Source: Comamonadaceae bacterium OS-1 | Lineage (GTDB): Bacteria > Pseudomonadota > Gammaproteobacteria > Burkholderiales > Burkholderiaceae_C | Reading direction: 5' to 3' | DNA: 64,000 nt | Assembly: GCA_027923965.1 (NCBI GenBank) | Contig: AP026969.1 | Span: 1,674,001-1,738,000, forward strand | Part shown: piece after piece, positions 26,801 to 33,313 of the stretch | How positions within the stretch are numbered: the first letter of the stretch is position 1 | Layout of the letters: each line of letters begins with the position of its first letter | Program-made: the position numbers and the translations under genes | Notes under the pieces: model-generated | The model's database searches: none | The model's input: only the letters and a program-made list of their open reading frames with translations | What the model was told of the DNA's origin: nothing

Positions 26801-27537
26801 TGTGCAGCCTGATCAAGAAGCCCGAAATACGCAGCAACGCCATGGGCTACTGGGTCAACGGTGCCAGCCCCGAAGACCAGGCACGGGCCAGTAAAAATCT
26901 GCGCGACAGCCTGGTCCGCAAATGGGACGCGCTGGGCGCGATGGCCTTGTTTGATTTGTCGGTGGCACCGCCCAGCGTGGGGTCGGTTTATCCGCCGCCA
27001 CCGGCCGTGCAGCTTCCGCCCGCCGTGGTGCCGGTGGACCCCACGGTGCCAGATACCCGGGCCAAGGCGGTCGCCCAGGCGTGCACCGGCAAGACCACGC
27101 TGTACATCCAGGTGTACGACCCCGCCTCATTTGCGGTGGCGAATGTGCTGCGCGACACCTTGAACCAGCAGGTCAGCGCGACCGTGCAGGTCGCCCCGGT
27201 GGAGAATGTGGTGCGCAGTGCCGATCTGCGCCAGCAGCGCCGACCCGAGCCCTGGCCCAAACCCACCTTTGTGCTGCACGACCGCACCAACCCCAATGCC
27301 CAGGCCGCAGCCACCGGCAGCCAGGCCTGCGCCAAAGCCTTGTCGCAGTACCTCGGCGCGCCGTGGGTGCTGCCCGGCGCGCCCGACCAAGTGTGGATCC
27401 GCAACCTGCCCAACGCACTGAAGGCCACGCCCGGCGTGATCGAGCTGTGGCTGCCCTCTATCGCCAGCAAGAACGCCGAGCGCGGGATGGACAACGCTAA
27501 CCTCTTGTCGATGGCGGTCGCCGTGGCGGGGGAGTGA
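23833..27537 (+). CDS. Large patatin-like phospholipase family membrane protein
   Basis: 1234 residues. Patatin/cPLA2-type core: oxyanion loop LSGGGVRSATF (49-59), nucleophile S96 in YLSTVSGGGYIG and catalytic D658 in SDGGHFENTGVY, followed by the family block LSDASCDPDYEFGDLENL. About seven to nine hydrophobic helices (residues 150-460) split the two halves of the active site, and another helix lies near 880. Residues about 1065-1220 form an alpha/beta domain (TLYIQVYDPASFAVANVLRD) somewhat like LytR_C/SPOR folds. It is probably a membrane acyl hydrolase; substrate unknown. It is much longer than plain patatins. A single-gene unit. Confidence 0.78.
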   Translation: MPPDPHPDSFAALCASEQAAVLARRQQVLGPDGAGDHHELDQPRVGLALSGGGVRSATFALGLMRGLAQNRGQGGAARGLARDGLLGRLDYLSTVSGGGYIGAMWGRLVDTYGIQAAQKLMADGASPVLAWLRRNGRYLNPSGARDTGTAVATYLRAWLAIHTELMFTCLLLGLVVLSPHLLQHRFQWFDGWAAWYTPWWVLSLAVALATVPGLIAGYWAARDAGGDKALVIHHLGLRDAVFVLVAGLCTALLWGSVGAAGLGVSVAQGPGWLNACALGMGSLTLGQAGVVLWLWRSRNASHSLLVARIRHGLTSALRGALVLALVFLALGVLDLVSWWLLETWLDALDSKHDGTPTWLWGGLGVGGFVLLVLRNLVQPLQQMAAETSKQKQDWAPRLVNVASLLACAVLGLGWLVLVQWFVFALNPFGVFVDMPAVLRAALLLAAWATWMVLTAANAQMANSSSLHSFYRARLVRAYLAAGNPHRHMNDPSKPRTDVTQVVEGDDMHMHSYAPEHKGGPIHLVNTCLNQTRDYRSGLYNADRKGAAITASWRGFEVGPGAFIAQKTGQDVGTLGRWVAVSGAAASPGAGAYTSRGLALLLYLLGVRLGHWMRAPAKSPDLKWGSWFGWRWCPKPMMLVNEALATFYGVERPWWYLSDGGHFENTGVYALLKRELDFIILSDASCDPDYEFGDLENLVRKARIDFGAEIDFYSHTEAARVLTRLFTQERREVTVLSPEDMQDNHSCRGVLLARIRYRPRPGPGGAEFRPEGTLLVVKPNMHDALDVDLLAYKQKHAGFPHESTADQSFDEAQWESYHRLGEDFGRALTEEWLALLPGWRSPAHHGMQVAARLGGVKTGDAKLSEPLWRRGVRATAIGTTLGLGASGTLVLSLWQVQDQLQRKSSDLQADTSQLFAKVAEKIDSLDEACPKLPQHMLTQTEDLLGRRNSPAIRRVDATGVDRLVEQITGQCGRLENYFVCSNAIQQRVQDLCSLIKKPEIRSNAMGYWVNGASPEDQARASKNLRDSLVRKWDALGAMALFDLSVAPPSVGSVYPPPPAVQLPPAVVPVDPTVPDTRAKAVAQACTGKTTLYIQVYDPASFAVANVLRDTLNQQVSATVQVAPVENVVRSADLRQQRRPEPWPKPTFVLHDRTNPNAQAAATGSQACAKALSQYLGAPWVLPGAPDQVWIRNLPNALKATPGVIELWLPSIASKNAERGMDNANLLSMAVAVAGE

Positions 27538-27588
27538 GTTTTTTTTGGGGGGGGAGGGTGCCCAGAACAGGGACCCGAAAGCAATACG

Positions 27589-27692
27589 AGGTGACGAACC
27601 TTACCCCGGCACTGGCTCCACAGTTAGGGCTGCTTGGTTCCCCACCTGACCCGGTTGGCCGCTTCACCATGCGGGAAGGTCCGTCACCACCG
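27589..27692 (-). ncRNA. ffs: Signal recognition particle 4.5S RNA
   Basis: On the minus strand the ends GGTGACGGACC and GGTTCGTCACC pair as a long stem. The tip carries the SRP signature GGTCAGG - TGG - GGAA - CCA - AGCAGCC (plus-strand 27627-27652). The usual CCGGAAGG tip stem is changed to TGGGGAACCA with both sides compensating, so pairing and the GGAA tetraloop are kept. It binds Ffh and guides membrane protein targeting. A TACAAT -10 box lies seven bases before the predicted 5' end. It is divergent from the LacI gene. No protein frame is needed here. Confidence 0.92.
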
Positions 27693-27698
27693 ATTGTA
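27693..27698 (-). promoter_or_regulatory. -10 box of the SRP RNA gene
   Basis: TACAAT on the minus strand, placed about seven bases before the first paired base of the RNA, as expected for a start near 27690. No clear -35 hexamer. Confidence 0.55.
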
Positions 27699-27730
27699 AG
27701 CCAGGATCGGCGGGCTTCTAGAATCGGGCG

Positions 27731-28759
27731 ATGAATCCTGTTCCCTCTTTGAAGCGCGCCCGCCGGGGCAGCGGTGCCGTTACTTTGCATGCGGTGGCCA
27801 AGCTGGCCGGGGTGGCGCCCATTACCGCATCACGCGCGCTGAACACGCCGGAGCAGGTGTCGCCCGAGGTGCTGCGCAAGGTGTCGGAGGCCATTGCGCA
27901 GACCGGCTACGTACCCAACCGCCTGGCGGGCGGGCTGGCATCGGCACGCAGCCGCCTGGTGGCGGCGGTGGTGCCGACCATCTCGGGGCCGGTGTTTTTG
28001 CAAACCGTGCAGTCCCTGACCGAAGCGCTGGATGCCCGCGGCTACCAGCTGATTCTGGGCCAGAGCGGCTATGCCCATTCGCGCGAAGACGCGCTGCTCG
28101 ATGCCATCATTGGCCGCCGCCCGGACGGCATTGTGCTGACCGGCATTCTGCATTCGCCGGAAGGGCGCAAGCGCTTGTTGGCCGCCGGTATTCCGGTGGT
28201 GGAAACCTGGGACTACACGCCCACGCCGCTGGACATGCTGGTGGGTTTTTCGCACGAGGCGGTGGGGCAGGCGGTGGTGGCATTTTTGGTGGGCAAGGGG
28301 CGCACCCGGTTGGCGGTGGTGGCGGGGGATGACGAGCGTTCGCACCGCCGCCATGCGGCCTTCCAGGCGGCTGCGCAGGCGGCCGGGTTACCTGCGGTGA
28401 CGGTGGTCACCGTGCCCGCGCCCACCACCATGAAGAGTGGCCGCCGGGCTTTGGTGGATCTGCTGGCCAGCGGGGCCGAACTGGACGCCGTGTTTTGCAG
28501 CTCCGACCTGCTGGCCCTGGGCGTGGTGACCGAAGCCCAGGCGCGTGGGCTGGCGGTGCCGCGGCAGTTGGCGGTGGTGGGTTTTGGCGACCTGGCGTTT
28601 GCCGCCGACCTGCACCCGGCCCTGACCACGGTCCACATCGATGCCGAGGCCATTGGCCGCACGGCGGCGCAGTGTCTGGTGGACCGTATCGAAGGCCGAC
28701 CGGTGGCGCACCCGGTGGTGGACATCGGCTTTTCCATCGTCGAGCGCGACAGCACCTGA
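27731..28759 (+). CDS. LacI-family regulator of the glucarate cluster
   Basis: 342 residues. The N-terminal LacI helix-turn-helix and hinge (VTLHAVAKLAGVAPITASRALNTPEQVSPEVLRKVSEA, then VPNRLAGGLASARS, about 16-75) is followed by a periplasmic-binding-protein-like effector domain. Subfamily is close to the gluconate GntR type. It lies directly upstream of the glucarate genes on the same strand; two GGTAGCGCTACC-type palindromes 65-100 bases downstream of its stop are its likely operators. The effector is probably glucarate or a pathway intermediate (inference). Confidence 0.86.
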   Translation: MNPVPSLKRARRGSGAVTLHAVAKLAGVAPITASRALNTPEQVSPEVLRKVSEAIAQTGYVPNRLAGGLASARSRLVAAVVPTISGPVFLQTVQSLTEALDARGYQLILGQSGYAHSREDALLDAIIGRRPDGIVLTGILHSPEGRKRLLAAGIPVVETWDYTPTPLDMLVGFSHEAVGQAVVAFLVGKGRTRLAVVAGDDERSHRRHAAFQAAAQAAGLPAVTVVTVPAPTTMKSGRRALVDLLASGAELDAVFCSSDLLALGVVTEAQARGLAVPRQLAVVGFGDLAFAADLHPALTTVHIDAEAIGRTAAQCLVDRIEGRPVAHPVVDIGFSIVERDST

Positions 28760-28824
28760 ATGCCGCCAGCGCCGCTGGCCTCTCCGTGTTTTCCCCTAGA
28801 AATTTCCCCTTGTGCCGGGAATTT

Positions 28825-28836
28825 GGTAGCGCTATC
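28825..28836. promoter_or_regulatory. LacI-type operator, site 1
   Basis: GGTAGCGCTATC, one base off a perfect palindrome with the central CG pair typical of LacI-family operators. It is 25 bases centre-to-centre from site 2, upstream of the Bug gene. Confidence 0.7.
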
Positions 28837-28849
28837 ATTTGGCCACCAA

Positions 28850-28861
28850 GGTAGCGCTACC
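28850..28861. promoter_or_regulatory. LacI-type operator, site 2
   Basis: GGTAGCGCTACC, a perfect 12-base palindrome. With site 1 it brackets the likely promoter of the glucarate operon 47 bases before the Bug start, fitting repression by the upstream LacI protein. Confidence 0.75.
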
Positions 28862-28907
28862 ATTTATTTGATTTGCTTCGTCCCATCCATCTTCACCAAG
28901 GTCTCTC

Positions 28908-29876
28908 ATGAAAAATTTACTTGCCTCTGCCATGCTCGGTCTGGTTGCCACAGTGGGGGCATACGCCCAGGCACAGACCTGGCCTGAAAAAACCGTCACC
29001 CTGGTGGTGCCGTTCCCGGCGGGTGGTTCCACCGACTCGGTGGCCCGCGCCCTGAGCCCCCGGCTGACCGCCGCGTTCAAACAAACCGTCATCGTGGACA
29101 ACAAGGCCGGGGCCACCGGCACCATCGGTGCCACCTTCGTGAAGCGTGCACCGGCGGACGGCTATACGTTGCTGGTCAGCTCGCTGGGCCCGCTGGTGAT
29201 TGCCCCGCACCTGATCAAGGGCGTGCAGTACGACGCGCTGAAAGACTTTGACCCGATCACCGTGGCCGTGCAGGCGCCCAATGTACTGGTGGTGCCCGCC
29301 AATTCGCCGCACAAATCGCTGGCCGAGGTGGTGGCGTTCCAGAAGGCCAACCCCGGCAAGATGACGTTTGCCTCGTCGGGCAACGGCTCCAGCGACCACC
29401 TGACGGTCGAACTGTTCTGGCAGCAAACGGGCACCAGCGGCCTGCACATTCCGTACAAGGGCGGCGCACCGGCCATCGCCGACCTTCTGGGCGGGCAGGT
29501 GGATGCGTCGTTCCAGAACATCAACGCGGTGCTGTCGCAGATCAAGGGCGGCAAGCTGCGTGCCCTGGCCGTTACCAGCGGCAAGCGCTCTGATGTATTG
29601 CCCGAGGTGCCGACCATGGCCGAGGGCGGCGTGAAAAATGTCGAGGTCTATTCCTGGCAGGCGGTGGTGGCACCCAAGGGCTTACCCGCCGATGTGCGCG
29701 TTAAGCTGCACACCGCCATCGTGGCTGCACTGGCCGATCCGGCCATCAAGCAACAGTTTGGCGCACTGGGGTTTGAAACCATCGCCAACACGCCAGAGCA
29801 GTTTGCCGCCTTCCAGGCCACCGAGTTTGCCCGCTGGAAGCGGGTGATCGAGGCCGGCAAGATCACAGCCGACTAA
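28908..29876 (+). CDS. Bug-family (tripartite tricarboxylate) solute-binding protein
   Basis: 322 residues with a signal peptide (MKNLLASAMLGLVATVGAYAQA). Mature start QTWPEKTVTLVVPFPAGGSTDSVARAL carries the Bug motif, with later IPYKGGAPAIADLLGGQVD. It is a periplasmic binding protein that usually delivers dicarboxylates or sugar acids to a TctAB-type transporter; no tctAB genes are nearby, so it uses a distant partner or serves in sensing. Next to gudD its ligand may be glucarate (inference). It is the first gene after the LacI operators. Confidence 0.9.
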   Translation: MKNLLASAMLGLVATVGAYAQAQTWPEKTVTLVVPFPAGGSTDSVARALSPRLTAAFKQTVIVDNKAGATGTIGATFVKRAPADGYTLLVSSLGPLVIAPHLIKGVQYDALKDFDPITVAVQAPNVLVVPANSPHKSLAEVVAFQKANPGKMTFASSGNGSSDHLTVELFWQQTGTSGLHIPYKGGAPAIADLLGGQVDASFQNINAVLSQIKGGKLRALAVTSGKRSDVLPEVPTMAEGGVKNVEVYSWQAVVAPKGLPADVRVKLHTAIVAALADPAIKQQFGALGFETIANTPEQFAAFQATEFARWKRVIEAGKITAD

Positions 29877-29906
29877 GCGCAACGTCCATCTTTTGAAAGC
29901 ACCTCC

Positions 29907-31241
29907 ATGAGCTCCCACTCCACTCCCGTCATCACTGCCTTGCGCGCTATTCCCGTGGCAGGCCGCGACAGCATGCTGCTCAACCTCAGCGGTGCGCACA
30001 GCCCGTTTTTTACCCGCAACCTGCTGGTCCTGACCGACAGCGCAGGCCGTACCGGCGTGGGCGAAGTGCCCGGCGGTGAAAAAATCCGCCAGACGCTGGA
30101 AGATGCCGCCGCTCTGGTGGTCGGCCAGCCCATCGGCTCCCACCAGCGCGTGCTGCAGCAGGTGCAAAAACAGTTTGCCGACCGCGATACCGGCGGGCGT
30201 GGGCTGCAAACTTTTGACTTGCGCACCACCATCCACGCCGTCACCGCCATCGAATCCGCCTTGCTGGATTTGCTGGGCCAGCACCTGGACGTGCCGGTGG
30301 CCGCCCTGCTGGGTGAGGGCCAGCAGCGCGACGCGGTGGAGATGCTGGGCTACCTGTTCTACGTAGGCGACCGCACGAAAACCGACCTGCCGTACGCCAC
30401 CGACCCCGGTGCCGACAACGACTGGTTCCGTCTGCGCCACGAGACCGCCATGACCCCCGAAGCCGTGGTGCGGCTGGCCGAAGCCGCCCGCGAGCGCTAT
30501 GGCTTCAACGACTTCAAGCTCAAGGGCGGCGTGCTGCGCGGCGAGGAAGAGGTCGAGGCCATGCACGCGCTGCATGCCCGCTTTCCCGAGGCCCGCGTCA
30601 CCCTGGACCCGAATGGCGGCTGGCTGTTGAAAGACGCGGTGCGCCTGATGCGCGACATGCGCGGCGTGGTGGCCTATGCCGAAGACCCCTGCGGCGCCGA
30701 AGACGGCTTCTCGGGCCGCGAAGTGATGGCCGAGTTCCGCCGCGCCACCGGCCTGCCCACGGCCACCAACATGATCGCCACCGATTGGCGGCAGTTGAGC
30801 CATGCCTTGTCCTTGCAATCGGTGGATATCCCGCTGGCCGACCCGCATTTCTGGACCATGGCGGGCTCGGTGCGGGTGGCGCAGACCTGCCGCGACTGGG
30901 GGCTGACCTGGGGCTCGCATTCCAACAACCACTTCGACGTGTCGCTGGCCATGTTCACCCACGTGGGGGCCGCCGCGCCGGGCAAGGTAACTGCCATCGA
31001 CACCCACTGGATCTGGCAAGACGGCCAGCGCCTGACCAAAGAGCCGCTGCAAATCCAGGGCGGCATGGTGCAGGTACCCAAAAAGCCCGGCCTGGGTGTG
31101 GAACTCGATATGGCCGAGGTCGAAAAAGCCCACCAGCTCTACCTGCAGCACGGTCTGGGCGCGCGCGACGATGCCATGGCCATGCAAAGCCTGATCCCCG
31201 GCTGGAAGTTCGACCCCAAGCGGCCCGCGCTGGACCGTTAA
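29907..31241 (+). CDS. gudD: Glucarate dehydratase
   Basis: 444 residues of the enolase superfamily. Active-site residues line up with the known GudD set: K204-L-K206 (NDFKLKGG), D234 (LDPNGGW), E259 (YAEDPCG), N288 (ATNMIATDW) and H338 (GSHSNNHFD). It dehydrates D-glucarate to 5-keto-4-deoxyglucarate in the cytoplasm using Mg2+. Start at 29907 has AAAGCACCTCC before it. It follows the Bug gene by 30 bases. Confidence 0.95.
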   Translation: MSSHSTPVITALRAIPVAGRDSMLLNLSGAHSPFFTRNLLVLTDSAGRTGVGEVPGGEKIRQTLEDAAALVVGQPIGSHQRVLQQVQKQFADRDTGGRGLQTFDLRTTIHAVTAIESALLDLLGQHLDVPVAALLGEGQQRDAVEMLGYLFYVGDRTKTDLPYATDPGADNDWFRLRHETAMTPEAVVRLAEAARERYGFNDFKLKGGVLRGEEEVEAMHALHARFPEARVTLDPNGGWLLKDAVRLMRDMRGVVAYAEDPCGAEDGFSGREVMAEFRRATGLPTATNMIATDWRQLSHALSLQSVDIPLADPHFWTMAGSVRVAQTCRDWGLTWGSHSNNHFDVSLAMFTHVGAAAPGKVTAIDTHWIWQDGQRLTKEPLQIQGGMVQVPKKPGLGVELDMAEVEKAHQLYLQHGLGARDDAMAMQSLIPGWKFDPKRPALDR

Positions 31242-31249
31242 CGCCCATC

Positions 31250-31264
31250 TGTCGTCGGACAACA
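31250..31264. promoter_or_regulatory. Palindromic operator-like site A
   Basis: TGTCGTCGGACAACA, a TGTYGTCnGACRACA palindrome of the kind bound by GntR/FadR-type regulators. It lies just after gudD. A second copy lies 84 bases downstream. Confidence 0.55.
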
Positions 31265-31277
31265 ATGACAAAAATAC

Positions 31278-31297
31278 GGGTTAATTAGTATTAACCC
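31278..31297. promoter_or_regulatory. Perfect AT-rich palindrome between gudD and garL
   Basis: GGGTTAAT, loop TAGT, ATTAACCC. It could be a hairpin ending the gudD message or an operator; no T-run follows, so termination is weak at best. Confidence 0.45.
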
Positions 31298-31333
31298 TAG
31301 TATTTAAACGCGAAAAATCGGCGATAGTTGCCA

Positions 31334-31348
31334 TGTCGTCAGACAACG
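31334..31348. promoter_or_regulatory. Palindromic operator-like site B
   Basis: TGTCGTCAGACAACG, the second copy of the site A motif, 64 bases before the garL start. Paired sites suggest a regulator that controls garL and the genes after it. Confidence 0.55.
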
Positions 31349-31411
31349 TATGACTTGAATGCATGCGTTGGTACCCGTTTCAGTCGCACCACCCGCACAA
31401 AGGAGCATCCC

Positions 31412-32200
31412 ATGCGCGAAAACCGCTTACGCACGCTGTGGAAATCGGGGGGCGCTGCTGTGAACGGCTGGCTGGCCATTCCCAACAGCTTTTCCGCCGA
31501 GACCATGGCCCACCAGGGCTGGGATTCGCTGACCATCGACCTGCAGCACGGCATGGTGGATTACCAGGCCATGGTGCCCATGCTGCAGGCCATCTCCACC
31601 ACCGACACGGTGCCGGTGGTACGCGTGCCCTGGCTGGAGCCCGGCATTCTCATGAAGACCCTGGATGCGGGTGCTTACGGCGTGATTTGCCCCATGGTCA
31701 ACACCCGCGAAGACGCGCAAAAACTCATCGCCTACACCCACTACGCGCCGCGCGGCACGCGCAGCTTTGGCCCGGTGCGGGCCACGCTGTACGGCGGGGC
31801 CGACTACGCCGAGCACGCCAACGACACCATCGTCACCTTCGCCATGATCGAAACCGCCAAGGCGCTGGACAACCTGGACGACATCCTGTCGGTCGAGGGG
31901 CTGGACGCGATCTACATCGGCCCTTCGGACCTGTCGCTGGCGCTGGGCTGCCGCCCGGTGTTTGACGACGTCGACCCCAAGGCCGCCGAGGCGATCGACC
32001 ACATCCTGGCCCGCGCCAAGGCGCACGGCGTGGTGGCCGGCATCCACAACGGCACGACCGACGGCGCGCTGGCCCGCATCGCCAAGGGCTTCCAGTTCGT
32101 CACCGTCAGTTCGGATGCGCGGCTGATGGCCGCCGGTGCCCAGCAGGTGGTGGCCAAGATGCGCGCACGGCCGGTGCCTAGCGGTGCAAGCGGATATTGA
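31412..32200 (+). CDS. garL: 5-keto-4-deoxy-D-glucarate aldolase (HpcH/HpaI family)
   Basis: 262 residues. TIDLQHGMVDY (H46) carries the catalytic histidine region, RSFGPVRA and ETAKALDNLDDIL the metal-binding acid, and YIGPSDLSLALG the conserved C-terminal loop. It splits keto-deoxyglucarate to pyruvate and tartronate semialdehyde. I start at the ATG at 31412 with AAAGGAGCATCCC upstream; the frame is open further back. Next to gudD and garR it completes the pathway. Confidence 0.9.
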   Translation: MRENRLRTLWKSGGAAVNGWLAIPNSFSAETMAHQGWDSLTIDLQHGMVDYQAMVPMLQAISTTDTVPVVRVPWLEPGILMKTLDAGAYGVICPMVNTREDAQKLIAYTHYAPRGTRSFGPVRATLYGGADYAEHANDTIVTFAMIETAKALDNLDDILSVEGLDAIYIGPSDLSLALGCRPVFDDVDPKAAEAIDHILARAKAHGVVAGIHNGTTDGALARIAKGFQFVTVSSDARLMAAGAQQVVAKMRARPVPSGASGY

Positions 32201-32263
32201 AGATCATTTTTCCAACGACGGCCCCCCCAGTTTCAGCCAGAACGAACGCTGCCAGAGATAGCT

Positions 32264-32340
32264 GGCCCCGGCTTTGCCGGGCCACTGGTATCGCCCCCTG
32301 CAAGGGGGTTGGAGGAGCGAAGCGGAGCCTGGGGGTGAGC
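32264..32340. repeat. Second repeat family, copy 1
   Basis: GGCCCCGGCTTTGCCGGGCC, TCGCCCCCTGCAAGGGGGTTGGAGG and GCCTGGGGGTGAGC. It matches, in reverse, the block at 62121-62204. Contains the hairpin CCCCCTGCAAGGGGG. Confidence 0.8.
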
Positions 32341-32354
32341 CAATATTTAACCAA

Positions 32355-32397
32355 AAGGGGCGCTAGCGCCCATTCCATCAGCAGGAGCAGCTATGAA
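32355..32397. repeat. Dispersed repeat, copy 8 (forms garR start region)
   Basis: GGGCGCTAGCGCCCATTCCATC then AGCAGGAGCAGCTATG. The GGAG here serves as the garR Shine-Dalgarno site, and the repeat's GCTA(T) position holds the start codon. Confidence 0.78.
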
Positions 32398-33298
32398 ATT
32401 AGGATTTATCGGTTTGGGCATCATGGGCGTACCTATGGCCTTGCACCTCGTCAATGCCGGTCACCAGGTGTTTTATTACACCCTGCACAAGGCCCACGCT
32501 GACATCACCGCATCCAGCGCCACCGCGTGCGACAGCGGCGCTGCAGTGGCACGTAATGCCGACATCGTCTTCACCATGGTGCCCGACACCCCCGACGTGG
32601 AAACCGTGCTGTTTGGCGAGAACGGCATTGCCGCCGGCCTGGCCACCAGCAGCGTGATGGAAGACGGCCACAGCCGCAAGATCATCGTCGACATGAGCTC
32701 CATCTCGCCCATGGCCACCAAGGCCTTCGCGCTGAAGATCAATGCCCTGGGCGCGGACTACATCGACGCCCCCGTGTCCGGTGGCGAAGTGGGTGCCAAG
32801 GCCGCCTCGCTGACCATCATGTGCGGCGGCTCGGAAGCCGTATTTGCCACCGTGCGCCCGCTGCTGGAGCTGATGGGCAAGAACATCACCCTGGTGGGCG
32901 GCAATGGCGATGGCCAGACCACCAAGGTGGCCAACCAGATCATCGTGGCGCTGAACATCGCCGCCGTGGGCGAGGCCCTGCTGTTTGCCAGCAAAGCCGG
33001 TGCCGACCCGGCCAAGGTGCGCCAGGCGCTGATGGGCGGCTTTGCGTCCAGCCGCATTCTGGAAGTGCACGGCGACCGCATGGTCAAACGCACGTTTGAC
33101 CCGGGTTTTCGCATCCGCCTGCACCAAAAAGACCTGGGCCTGGCGCTGCAAGGTGCCCGCGAGCTGGGCCTGGCCCTGCCGCAAACTGCCGGTGCCGCCC
33201 AGCTGATGCAGGTCTGCGCCGCCAACGGCATGGCCGACCTGGACCACTCGGCCCTGGTCAAAGGCCTGGAACTGATGGCCGGGCACACCGTGGCCTGA
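32393..33298 (+). CDS. garR: Tartronate semialdehyde reductase
   Basis: 301 residues of the 3-hydroxyacid dehydrogenase family. NAD(P)-binding GFIGLGIMGVPMALHL (4-19), substrate loop DAPVSGGEVGA (125-135) and catalytic K178 in GDGQTTKVANQI. It reduces tartronate semialdehyde to D-glycerate. The start at 32393 uses a Shine-Dalgarno site inside a dispersed repeat. It is preceded by two different repeats and followed 15 bases later by ttuD. Confidence 0.94.
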   Translation: MKLGFIGLGIMGVPMALHLVNAGHQVFYYTLHKAHADITASSATACDSGAAVARNADIVFTMVPDTPDVETVLFGENGIAAGLATSSVMEDGHSRKIIVDMSSISPMATKAFALKINALGADYIDAPVSGGEVGAKAASLTIMCGGSEAVFATVRPLLELMGKNITLVGGNGDGQTTKVANQIIVALNIAAVGEALLFASKAGADPAKVRQALMGGFASSRILEVHGDRMVKRTFDPGFRIRLHQKDLGLALQGARELGLALPQTAGAAQLMQVCAANGMADLDHSALVKGLELMAGHTVA

Positions 33299-33313
33299 AC
33301 CTAAGATCCTGCC

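Noticed and set aside
27731..28759. Autoregulatory LacI operator before the LacI gene
   Set aside because: No GGTAGCGCTACC-like palindrome is seen in the 27692-27731 gap; only the SRP promoter and the LacI start region are there.
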